A stretch of DNA of 64,000 bases from Thalassobaculum fulvum (GTDB lineage Bacteria; Pseudomonadota; Alphaproteobacteria; Thalassobaculales; Thalassobaculaceae). The stretch spans positions 232,395 to 296,394 of the forward strand of contig NZ_BMZS01000011.1 of assembly GCF_014652915.1 (NCBI RefSeq), written 5' to 3'. The notes beneath the pieces were generated by a model. The model saw only the letters and a list, made by a program, of their open reading frames with translations, had not been told where the DNA came from and searched no databases. The first letter of the stretch is position 1. Each line of letters begins with the position of its first letter. This document shows, one piece after another, positions 51,606-58,819 of the stretch. Made by a program: the position numbers and the translations under genes.

Positions 51606-52238
51606 ATGCGGCTGCTCTACCAGACCCACTCGCCGTTCGCCCGCAAGGCGCTGGTGGCGGCGCACGAGATGGGGCTCGCCAGCCGCCTCGAGGTGGTGCA
51701 CCACGAGACCAGCCCGACCCGGCGCAACGACGCGGTGTACGCCGGCAACCCGCTCGGCAAGGTGCCGGTGCTGCTGCTGGACGACGGCACCTGCCTGTTC
51801 GACTCCGCGGTCATCGTCGACTACCTCGACGGGCTGCACGACGGGCCGAGGCTGATCCCGGAGGGCGGTCCGGCGCGGTTCGCGGCGCTGCGGCTGCAGG
51901 CGGTGGCGAACGGCATGGCCGAGGCCGGCATCGCGGTCCGCTGGGAGACCGAGCGCCGCCCCGAGGCACTGCGCTACCCGGCCCTGGCCGAGGGTCAGCT
52001 CGGCAAGCTGCGCGAGGCCTATGCCTTCGCCGAGGCCGACCCGGCGCTGGGCGATCCGGCCCCGTCCGGCCCGGTCACCGTCGGGCAGGTGGCGCTGGCG
52101 ACCGCGCTCAGCTGGCTGGAGTTCCGCGGCGTCGCCCCGTTCCGGGCCGGCCATCCGCGGCTCGCCGCCTGGCTTGACCGCTTCGCCGAGCGCCCGTCGA
52201 TGCGCGCCACGCCACTGTCGGGCGCGACGCACGACTGA
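51606..52238 (+). CDS. Glutathione S-transferase
   Basis: A 210-residue GST. The thioredoxin-like N-domain starts RLLYQTHSPFARKALVAAHEMG with the catalytic Ser/Pro region SPFARK, and GKVPVLLLDDG and FDSAVIVDYLDG are the glutathione site. The helical C-domain follows. ATG 51606 is used; a GTG at 51597 would overlap the M20 stop by 4 bp. In operon with the ammonia-lyase and amidohydrolase; may process a reactive intermediate. Confidence 0.88.
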   Translation: MRLLYQTHSPFARKALVAAHEMGLASRLEVVHHETSPTRRNDAVYAGNPLGKVPVLLLDDGTCLFDSAVIVDYLDGLHDGPRLIPEGGPARFAALRLQAVANGMAEAGIAVRWETERRPEALRYPALAEGQLGKLREAYAFAEADPALGDPAPSGPVTVGQVALATALSWLEFRGVAPFRAGHPRLAAWLDRFAERPSMRATPLSGATHD

Positions 52239-52253
52239 GCAGCCCGTCAACTC

Positions 52254-52393
52254 GTGGGTTCCGGAGCCGGCTGCTGTCGCAGCCCCTCCGGAATGACGAA
52301 AATGGGGCGGTGTCTCGCCGCGAAACCGGCCGGTCTTGCTCCAACTCTCGTCATTCCGGAGAGGACGCGTGAGCGTCCGGCTCCGGAACCCAC
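52254..52393. repeat. Nested palindromic intergenic repeat, copy D (type 2)
   Basis: Outer arms GTGGGTTCCGGAGCCGG / CCGGCTCCGGAACCCAC (17 bp) and inner arms CTCCGGAATGACGA / TCGTCATTCCGGAG (14 bp), all perfect. The tail GCGACGG follows. Between the GST gene and an orphan membrane-protein gene. Confidence 0.85.
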
Positions 52394-52442
52394 GAAGCGA
52401 CGGATGCCCGAGGCGGTGATGCTTGGGCATCGGAAGCAGAGG

Positions 52443-52808
52443 TCATCGGCAATATGCGTCTATGAGCATGTAGGCGACGCCCGCATTCGACAGAGCGAAG
52501 ATCGTTGTCGTGATGCTCAGTGTCCGCCTCCAGAACGCCCATCCATGGTGGTAGCCGTTCGCGATGGCAGTCAGGATCCCGACTAGCGGCGATGCCATCA
52601 GTTCGAAGATGTAGATGAAGCTGCCGCCCACCGTCATCATCTCTGTGTCACACGATTCAACGGAGAGAATACTGTGAAGTTGGATGGTGCTCCCGACCAC
52701 CAGCCAGATCATTGCACTCATCAAGACCGGCGAGACCAGCACTACGATCAAGAGAGCCAGGAGCGTCGTCGCGACGCCTGACCGACTGGAGGGAAACGGC
52801 TGCATCAT
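52443..52808 (-). CDS. Orphan small membrane protein
   Basis: A 121-residue protein with about three hydrophobic segments (residues about 12-38, 58-80 and 95-115), containing LLIVVLVSPVLMSAMIWLVVG. Base composition is less GC-rich than neighbours, with more A/T in third positions. No family is recognised. It is flanked by repeat copies D and E on both sides, which suggests acquisition or a repeat-bounded island. The start is ATG 52808 or the adjacent 52805. Confidence 0.6.
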   Translation of the reverse strand: MMQPFPSSRSGVATTLLALLIVVLVSPVLMSAMIWLVVGSTIQLHSILSVESCDTEMMTVGGSFIYIFELMASPLVGILTAIANGYHHGWAFWRRTLSITTTIFALSNAGVAYMLIDAYCR

Positions 52809-52853
52809 CCGATGGTAGCGGAGATGGCCGAAACGGTGGAGGCGCGTGACGGT

Positions 52854-52978
52854 GTGGGTCCCGGCTCTCCGCGGCTCTGCCGTTCCGGCCGGGATGAGGG
52901 AGGGAGGTGGCAGGGCCGGCTTTCCCTTCACCCTCATCCCGGAGCGGACCGCCGCGGGCGGAGCGCATCCGGGACCCA
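52854..52978. repeat. Nested palindromic intergenic repeat, copy E (type 1)
   Basis: Outer arms GTGGGTCCCGG / CCGGGACCCA and inner arms CCGGGATGAGGG / CCCTCATCCCGG. Tail GGCGACGGG follows. Close in sequence to copy C. Confidence 0.82.
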
Positions 52979-53018
52979 GGCGGCGACGGGTGTCGGCGGC
53001 CCTCCGAAGCGACCGCCG

Positions 53019-54425
53019 TCAGGCCGCCGCGTCCATCGCCCGTTTCAGCACCTCGAAGATCCGCGGGGCGGCGGATTGCGCGGTGTTGAAGCGCAGGTAG
53101 GGGGCGGCGCTGGCGGACGGGCTGAACACGTTGCCCGGCGCCAGCACCACGTCGCGCTCCAGGGCGTGCCGCGCGACCTCGGCGGAGTCCAGGCCGTCGG
53201 GCAGGCGGGCCCACAGGAACATGCCGCCGCGCGGCTCGGCCCACAGGGTCAGCCCGGCCCTCTCCAGCCGCCGCGCGGTCTCGCCCATCGCCCTCGCCAG
53301 CTTGCCGCGCAGCCCGTCCAGGTGCCGGCGGTAGCTGCCGTCGACCAGCATGCGGTGGACCAGCTGCGCCGACAGCGCGCCGTTGCCGAACACGGCGGCC
53401 AGCTTCAGGTCGGCGATGCCCTCGATCCAGTCGCGGCGGGCCGCCACGAAGCCGCAGCGCACGGCGGCCGACAGGGTCTTCGAGAAGCTGCCGACGTGGA
53501 TCACCCGGTCGAGGCCGTCGAAGGCGGCCAGCCGCGGCGCCGGCTCGGTCTCGAAATCGGCGAAGATGTCGTCCTCGACGATCACCATGTCGTGGGCCTC
53601 GGCGACCTTCAGCAGGCGGTGCACGGCGGCCGCCGGCAGGCAGGTGCCGGTCGGGTTGTGCAGGGTGGCGTTGGTCACGTACAGCCGCGGGCGATGCTCG
53701 GCGGCGGCCCGGGCGAACGCCTCCAGGTCGGGGCCGGCCGGGGTGTACGGCACCCCGACCACAGTCGCCCGGTGAGCCCGCAGGATGGCCTGGAAGTTGA
53801 AGTAGCAGGGGTCGTCCAGCAGCACCGTGTCGCCCGGCTGCAGCAGGAACCGGCAGACCAGGTCGATCGCCTGGGTGCCGGAATCGGCCAGCAGGATGCG
53901 CTCTGGCCCGGCCTCGATGCCGCGGGCGTCGAGCCGGTCGGCCAGGTGCCGGCGCAACGGCGGGAAGCCGAGCGGCGAGTCGTACTCCGCGAGGTCGGCC
54001 GTGGCGTCGCGGGCCAGGCTGCGCATGGCCCGGCGCAGGGCGGCGTCCGGCAGCCACCCCGTCGGCAGCCAGCCGCAGCCGGGGCGGTCCATGCCGTGCT
54101 GGTCCAGCGACTGCCGCATGATCCACAGCGGGTCGATCGCCCGCTCGGCCGGCTTCGGAAGCGGCGCCAGCGAGAACGGCCGGGTGCGGCGGGTGACGTA
54201 GAAGCCGGAGCCCGGCCGCGCCGTGATCGTGCCCTCGGCGGCCAGCCGGTCGTAGGCCTCGACCACCGTCGACTTCGAGACGCCGAGGGCTTCGGCCAGC
54301 CGGCGCAGCGACGGCACCTGGGCACCCGGCGCCAGGGCGCGGGTCTCGACGCGCCGGCGGATCTCCGCCATCACCGCCTCGACCAGGGTCTGGCCGGGCT
54401 CCGGCTCGACGGACAGGGTCGACAT
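53019..54425 (-). CDS. MocR-family regulator (GntR HTH fused to PLP aminotransferase domain)
   Basis: A 468-residue fusion. The GntR winged HTH (about residues 15-80) has QVPSLRRLAEALGVSKSTVVEAYDRLAAEG (key SKSTVVEAYDRL). An aminotransferase fold I domain (about 110-468) has the PLP Lys in GSFSKTLSAAVRCGF and NPTGTCLP, ending RFNTAQ. The PLP adduct with an amino compound acts as effector. ATG 54425. Divergent from a DMT exporter and LysE gene, its likely targets, through the repeats at 54447-54475. Confidence 0.92.
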   Translation of the reverse strand: MSTLSVEPEPGQTLVEAVMAEIRRRVETRALAPGAQVPSLRRLAEALGVSKSTVVEAYDRLAAEGTITARPGSGFYVTRRTRPFSLAPLPKPAERAIDPLWIMRQSLDQHGMDRPGCGWLPTGWLPDAALRRAMRSLARDATADLAEYDSPLGFPPLRRHLADRLDARGIEAGPERILLADSGTQAIDLVCRFLLQPGDTVLLDDPCYFNFQAILRAHRATVVGVPYTPAGPDLEAFARAAAEHRPRLYVTNATLHNPTGTCLPAAAVHRLLKVAEAHDMVIVEDDIFADFETEPAPRLAAFDGLDRVIHVGSFSKTLSAAVRCGFVAARRDWIEGIADLKLAAVFGNGALSAQLVHRMLVDGSYRRHLDGLRGKLARAMGETARRLERAGLTLWAEPRGGMFLWARLPDGLDSAEVARHALERDVVLAPGNVFSPSASAAPYLRFNTAQSAAPRIFEVLKRAMDAAA

Positions 54426-54446
54426 CCGTACCTCGGGTTGGACCAG

Positions 54447-54475
54447 TACAGTTCGTTCGTATCGTACTGTATCGT
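54447..54475. promoter_or_regulatory. Candidate MocR operator in the divergent promoter
   Basis: Inverted repeat TACAGT (54447-54452) / ACTGTA (54466-54471), and a direct repeat GTATCGT at 54459-54465 and 54469-54475 (10 bp apart). MocR proteins commonly bind such mixed direct and inverted half-sites. It is 22 bp before the MocR start and 40 bp before the exporter start. Confidence 0.5.
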
Positions 54476-54514
54476 CCCTGGCGACCTTGCGCATCCCCGT
54501 TCAGGATCGCCGGC

Positions 54515-55411
54515 ATGAGCACGACAGCCCCATCGACCGTCCGCCCGGCGCCGCAATCGGCGGTCGCCTGGGCCAACGGCTTCGCCGGTATCGCCATCTT
54601 CGCCGGCTCGCTGCCGGCCACCAAGGTGGCGGTCGCGGCCTTCGACCCGGTGTTCCTGACCCTGGCCCGCGCCGCCATCGCCGGCCTGGTCGCCGTGCTG
54701 CTGCTGGCGGTCCTGCGGCCGGCGCGGCCGGCGCGTGCCGATCTCGCCTCGCTGGTGATCGTGTCGCTCGGGGTGGTGGTCGGCTTCCCGCTGCTGACCG
54801 CGCTGGCGCTGAAGCACGTGACCTCGGCCCACGCCATCGTGTTCATCGGCCTGACCCCGGTCGCCACCGCGCTGTTCGGCGCGATCCGCGGCGGCGAGCG
54901 GCCGCGGCCGGCGTTCTGGGCGTTCTCCGTGCTCGGTTCGGCGATCGTCGCGGCCTATGCCCTGCGCGGCGGGGCCGAGGCCTCGCTGATCGGCGACGGG
55001 CTGATGCTGCTGGCGATCCTGGTGATCGGGCTCGGCTATGCCGAGGGCGGCCGGCTGTCGCGCCGGCTCGGCGGCTGGCAGGTGATCTGCTGGGCGCTGC
55101 TGCTGTCGCTCCCGGCCATGCTGCCGGCGGCCCTGCTGACCCGGCCGGACACCTTCGACGGCGTCGGCCTGCCCGGCTGGCTGGCGCTCGGCTATGTCGG
55201 CCTGTTCAGCATGCTGATCGGCTTCGTGTTCTGGTACCGCGGTCTGGCGCTCGGCGGCATCGCCGCGGTCGGCCAGCTGCAACTGCTGCAGCCGTTCCTC
55301 GGCTTCGCGCTGGCCGCCCTGGTGCTGGGCGAGGCGGTCGGCTGGCCGTTGCTGGCGGCGACCGGCGCCGTGGTGCTGTGCGTCGCCGGGGCCAGGCGCT
55401 ACGCCCACTGA
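54515..55411 (+). CDS. DMT/EamA-family exporter
   Basis: A 298-residue protein with about ten helices in two EamA repeats (about 20-150 and 165-295). AITKVAVAAFDP-like text reads PATKVAVAAFDPVFLTLARAAIAGL, key part KVAVAAFDP; the second repeat has GYVGLFSMLIGFVFWYRGLALGG (key FWYRGLA). Probably exports an amino acid or metabolite. Divergent from a MocR gene and 10 bp before a LysE gene, so one operon. Confidence 0.88.
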   Translation: MSTTAPSTVRPAPQSAVAWANGFAGIAIFAGSLPATKVAVAAFDPVFLTLARAAIAGLVAVLLLAVLRPARPARADLASLVIVSLGVVVGFPLLTALALKHVTSAHAIVFIGLTPVATALFGAIRGGERPRPAFWAFSVLGSAIVAAYALRGGAEASLIGDGLMLLAILVIGLGYAEGGRLSRRLGGWQVICWALLLSLPAMLPAALLTRPDTFDGVGLPGWLALGYVGLFSMLIGFVFWYRGLALGGIAAVGQLQLLQPFLGFALAALVLGEAVGWPLLAATGAVVLCVAGARRYAH

Positions 55412-55421
55412 GGATCCGCCG

Positions 55422-56054
55422 ATGACCGACCTTCCGACCGCCGCCGCCTTCGGCCTGATCGCGCTCGGCATGGTGCTGACGCCCGGGCCGAACATGGTCT
55501 ACCTGATCTCGCGCTCGATCTGCCAGGGGCCGGCGGCCGGGCTGGTGTCGCTCGGCGGGGTGGCGCTCGGCTTCGTGGTCTACATGCTGTGCGCGGCGTT
55601 CGGCATCACCGCCATCGTGCTGGCGGTGCCGTATGCCTACGACGCCCTGCGGCTGGCCGGTGCGGGCTACCTGCTCTACCTGGCCTGGCAGGCGGTGCGG
55701 CCGGGCGGGCGCTCGCCGTTCCGGGTCCGCGACCTGCCGCGTGACGGGCTCCGCCGGCTGTTCCTGGTGGGGCTGGTCACCAACCTGCTGAACCCGAAGA
55801 TCGCGGTGCTGTACCTGTCGCTGCTGCCGCAGTTCGTCGACCCGGCCAAGGGCAGCGTGCTGGGGCAGTCGCTGGCGCTCGGGACCGCCCAGATCGCCAT
55901 CAGCGTCACCGTGAACGCCCTGATCGCGCTGGCCGCCGGGTCGATCGCGGCGTTCCTGGCCGGGCGTCCGACGTGGCTGGTGGTGCAGCGCTGGCTGATG
56001 GGAACGGTGCTGGCCGCGCTGGCGGTCCGCATGGCGACCGAGGTTCGGCGGTAG
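55422..56054 (+). CDS. LysE-family translocator
   Basis: A 210-residue protein with about six helices. The family signature ALGMVLTPGPNMVYLISRS (about residues 12-30; key TPGPNM) is clear, and LVTNLLNPKIAVLYLSLLPQF (about 117; key NLLNPK) is the second mark. An amino acid or homoserine-lactone exporter. Follows the EamA gene by 10 bp; both are likely under MocR control. Confidence 0.92.
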   Translation: MTDLPTAAAFGLIALGMVLTPGPNMVYLISRSICQGPAAGLVSLGGVALGFVVYMLCAAFGITAIVLAVPYAYDALRLAGAGYLLYLAWQAVRPGGRSPFRVRDLPRDGLRRLFLVGLVTNLLNPKIAVLYLSLLPQFVDPAKGSVLGQSLALGTAQIAISVTVNALIALAAGSIAAFLAGRPTWLVVQRWLMGTVLAALAVRMATEVRR

Positions 56055-56107
56055 GAGGCCAGCCTACATAATAGAAGATTTACCAATACTTCATGGAAAA
56101 GCCCTGA

Positions 56108-56132
56108 AAATGACGGTCGCGTAGCGTCATTT
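56108..56132. promoter_or_regulatory. Hairpin-forming inverted repeat in the TonB receptor leader
   Basis: AAATGACG (56108-56115) and CGTCATTT (56125-56132), 8-bp perfect arms with a 9-base loop. It lies just before the GGGGGAC ribosome site and ATG 56147, so it could be an operator or a translational hairpin. The region just upstream (56067-56110) is AT-rich and should contain the promoter. Confidence 0.45.
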
Positions 56133-56146
56133 CGGGGGACGGACCC

Positions 56147-58177
56147 ATGTATCGTCCGGTGAGGCCGCTCTGCCAGGCGACTTTGGCGACAGTCCTGCTC
56201 ATCGGTTTCCGTTGCGAGCTATGGGCGGCGGAGCCGGCCAATCCGATCACGCAGATGTCGCTCGAATACCTCATGAACGTCGAGGTCACGACGGTCTCGA
56301 AGCAACCCGAACGTGCGCAAAATGCAGCGGCGGCGGTCTACGTGCTGCCGCGCGAGGAGATTCAGAGGTCCGGGGCGACCAGTCTCCCGGACGCCTTGCG
56401 GCTGGTACCGGGCGTGAACGTGGCCCGCATCAACGCCAGCTCCTGGGCGGTCAGCATTCGCGGCTTCAACAGCCGGTTCGCCAACAAGCTGTTGGTGATG
56501 ATCGACGGGCGTAGCGTCTACTCGCCCCTGTTTTCCGGTGTCTTCTGGGACCGCAACAACGTTCCGATCGACGACATCGACCGCATCGAAGTGGTTCGCG
56601 GGCCGGGCGGCACGCTCTGGGGCGCCAACGCCGTCAACGGCATCATCAACATCATCACGCGGCACTCCGCCGAGACCCAGGGGGCCAGGGCCGAGATCTC
56701 GGCGGGGACGGCGGAACTCGGTCGGCTGTCGCTTCGCCAGGGCGGCGTGCTTGGCAACAACGGCAGCTACCGTCTGTCGGTGCAGTCCGAGGCCCATGAC
56801 GCGACCACGCTGAGCGGTTCGACCGACGGTAACGACGGGTGGGACCGCAGCCAGGTGGACCTTCGGCTCGATTGGACGCCGACCGCCAGGGACGTGCTGC
56901 TGCTGGAGGCCGGCGCCAACTCGGTCTCGGCCGGCGACCGGCGCCTCATGCCGTCGCTCACGGCCCCGTATTCCGGCCTGGAGACCGGCGATACCGATCG
57001 CTACGGGACCTACGTTCTCGGCCGCTGGGATCGCGAGCTCGGCGCCACCTCCAACATGTCGGTGCAGGGCTACATCGACCACCAGTACATGGACATCGAC
57101 ACCCCGATTGCGGAGGAAAGCCGGACGACTGCCGATCTCCATGCCCAGCACCGCTTCGTCGTCGGCTCGGGCATCCAGGTGACATGGGGTGGCGGCTATC
57201 GTCTGGTCCGGGAGGCGGTCGAAACCCCGTCGTTCAGCTTCGAGGTCGAGCCCGGCTCCGAGAGCATCGAGATCCTCGACGGGTTCGTCCAGGCGTCGCG
57301 CCGGTTCTTCGAGAACCGGGTCGAGGTCACTCTCGGCACCAAGGTTGAGCACCAGTCGATCACCGGAACCGAGGTGCAGCCTTCGGCACGCGTGCTGTGG
57401 AACGTGACGCCCGACCATACGGTCTGGTCCTCGGTCTCGCAGGCGGTCCGTACGCCGTCGATGGTCGAGTCCAACGGCGCCATTCGCAACGTCGTCATTC
57501 CGCCGGGCACCGCCGCAAATCCGTCTCAGCTGCCGCTCGTCGTCTCGATCGACGGATCCCGCGCTCTCGATGCCGAGCGGATCACGGCGTATGAGGTTGG
57601 CTACCGGGCTCGGCTGTCGGCCGCTCTGTCGATCGATGTCGCGGGCTTCTACAACACCTATGACGGTCTGCTGCTGGACGTGACGTCCGGGACCGCCACT
57701 GTCAACGGCGACTACGGGACGCCGTTTCTGGACGCCCCCGCGGCCATCAACGAGAATGCCGACGGTCGAACCTATGGACTCGAGGTCGCTGCAACCTGGC
57801 AGGCGGCACCGAACTGGCGGGTGCGAGGTGGGTATTCCTGGCTCAGGGAGGACCTCGACGCCCCTGAAGGCGCCGAGGGCAATGCACCGAAGCACCAGGC
57901 GACCATCCGGTCCTACTACGACATCGCTCCGGAGTGGCGGTTCGACACGGTCGTGCGCTTCGTCGACGAACTCACCAACCTGGACGCGGACGGCTATGTC
58001 GACGTGGATGCGCGCCTGTCGTGGTCACCGTCGCGATCGGTCGAGCTGGCGCTGACCGGCAAGAACCTGCTGAGCGACGGCCGCCGCGAGTTCGGGACGG
58101 AGCGGGCGGAGAATCCGTCTCCGCTCGCGACCGAGGTGGAACGGAGCCTGCTTGCGACCCTCGTCATCAAGTTCTGA
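56147..58177 (+). CDS. TonB-dependent outer-membrane receptor
   Basis: A 676-residue outer-membrane barrel receptor. A signal peptide ends near residue 27 (WAAEPA). The plug domain (about 45-160) has VTTVSKQPERAQNAAAAVYVL, IRGFNSRFANKLLVMIDGRSVY (key GFNSRFANKLLV) and VVRGPGGTLWGANAVNGIINI (key RGPGGTLWGANAVNG). The barrel follows. The C-terminal LLATLVIKF is a terminal-Phe beta strand. Ligand unknown. The stop is followed after 2 bp by the YfiR-like gene, and then by a sensor kinase, so the three are one unit. Confidence 0.93.
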   Translation: MYRPVRPLCQATLATVLLIGFRCELWAAEPANPITQMSLEYLMNVEVTTVSKQPERAQNAAAAVYVLPREEIQRSGATSLPDALRLVPGVNVARINASSWAVSIRGFNSRFANKLLVMIDGRSVYSPLFSGVFWDRNNVPIDDIDRIEVVRGPGGTLWGANAVNGIINIITRHSAETQGARAEISAGTAELGRLSLRQGGVLGNNGSYRLSVQSEAHDATTLSGSTDGNDGWDRSQVDLRLDWTPTARDVLLLEAGANSVSAGDRRLMPSLTAPYSGLETGDTDRYGTYVLGRWDRELGATSNMSVQGYIDHQYMDIDTPIAEESRTTADLHAQHRFVVGSGIQVTWGGGYRLVREAVETPSFSFEVEPGSESIEILDGFVQASRRFFENRVEVTLGTKVEHQSITGTEVQPSARVLWNVTPDHTVWSSVSQAVRTPSMVESNGAIRNVVIPPGTAANPSQLPLVVSIDGSRALDAERITAYEVGYRARLSAALSIDVAGFYNTYDGLLLDVTSGTATVNGDYGTPFLDAPAAINENADGRTYGLEVAATWQAAPNWRVRGGYSWLREDLDAPEGAEGNAPKHQATIRSYYDIAPEWRFDTVVRFVDELTNLDADGYVDVDARLSWSPSRSVELALTGKNLLSDGRREFGTERAENPSPLATEVERSLLATLVIKF

Positions 58178-58179
58178 TC

Positions 58180-58806
58180 GTGTCGAGCCCTCCGCTGAGA
58201 TCGGGTCTGCGGCCGGAGCCGCCCGCACGGGCGGGCGCGTCGACCCGGCGCGCTGCCGCCCGGCTTGCGGCACTTCTGGTGCTGGCCGTGGGCATCGCGT
58301 TTCCGGTCCGTCCGGTGGCGGCGGCGGAGTTGAGCCATGACGCGGTCAAGGCGGGTTTCCTGTTCAACTTCACGCAGTTCGCCTCCTGGCCGGGCGACCG
58401 CGTCGGGGCGAGCGAGGTGACAGTCTGCGTGGAGCGCAGCACGATCGACGGGTCGGTCTTCGCCGGGTGGGAGGAGATCGGCGGGAGCAACTACCGGCTC
58501 CGGCCGCGGTTCGTCGCGCGTCCGCGCGGCGAGACCGATCTGAGGCCCTGCGACGTTCTCTTCACTGGCGCGCCGGATGCTGCCGCGGCGGTTCCCGGCC
58601 TGCTCGGGTCGGCACGGCGCGACCATGTCCTGCTGGTGTCGGACGCGGCCGGCTTCGCCGCCAGCGGCGGTCACATCGAGCTGTTCCTCGACGGCAACCA
58701 GTTTCGCTTCCGCGTCAATCTTGCCGAACTGAGACGCAGCGGGGTCGAGCTGAGCTCCAAGGTTCTTCGGCTGGCCGATATCGTCCAAGGGGAAACGACA
58801 CGATGA
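58180..58806 (+). CDS. YfiR-like periplasmic protein (DUF4154)
   Basis: A 208-residue protein. A twin-Arg-rich start and a hydrophobic segment (about residues 28-50, ending PVAAAE) act as the signal. The mature part starts LSHDAVKAGFLFNFTQFASWP, the typical YfiR opening. Two Cys (in VTVCVERS and RPCDVLF) fit the family. YfiR binds the periplasmic CHASE8 domain of YfiN and holds it off. Here the CHASE8 partner is the kinase encoded 13 bp downstream. GTG 58180 starts the gene, without a clear ribosome site; coupling to the receptor stop is likely. Confidence 0.87.
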   Translation: MSSPPLRSGLRPEPPARAGASTRRAAARLAALLVLAVGIAFPVRPVAAAELSHDAVKAGFLFNFTQFASWPGDRVGASEVTVCVERSTIDGSVFAGWEEIGGSNYRLRPRFVARPRGETDLRPCDVLFTGAPDAAAAVPGLLGSARRDHVLLVSDAAGFAASGGHIELFLDGNQFRFRVNLAELRRSGVELSSKVLRLADIVQGETTR

Positions 58807-58819
58807 GGAGCCTGCCGCC

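Noticed and set aside
52254..52978. CRISPR array or insertion sequence at the repeat pair D/E
   Set aside because: Copies are about 600 bp apart, are palindromes of two different subtypes, and no transposase or Cas gene is present.
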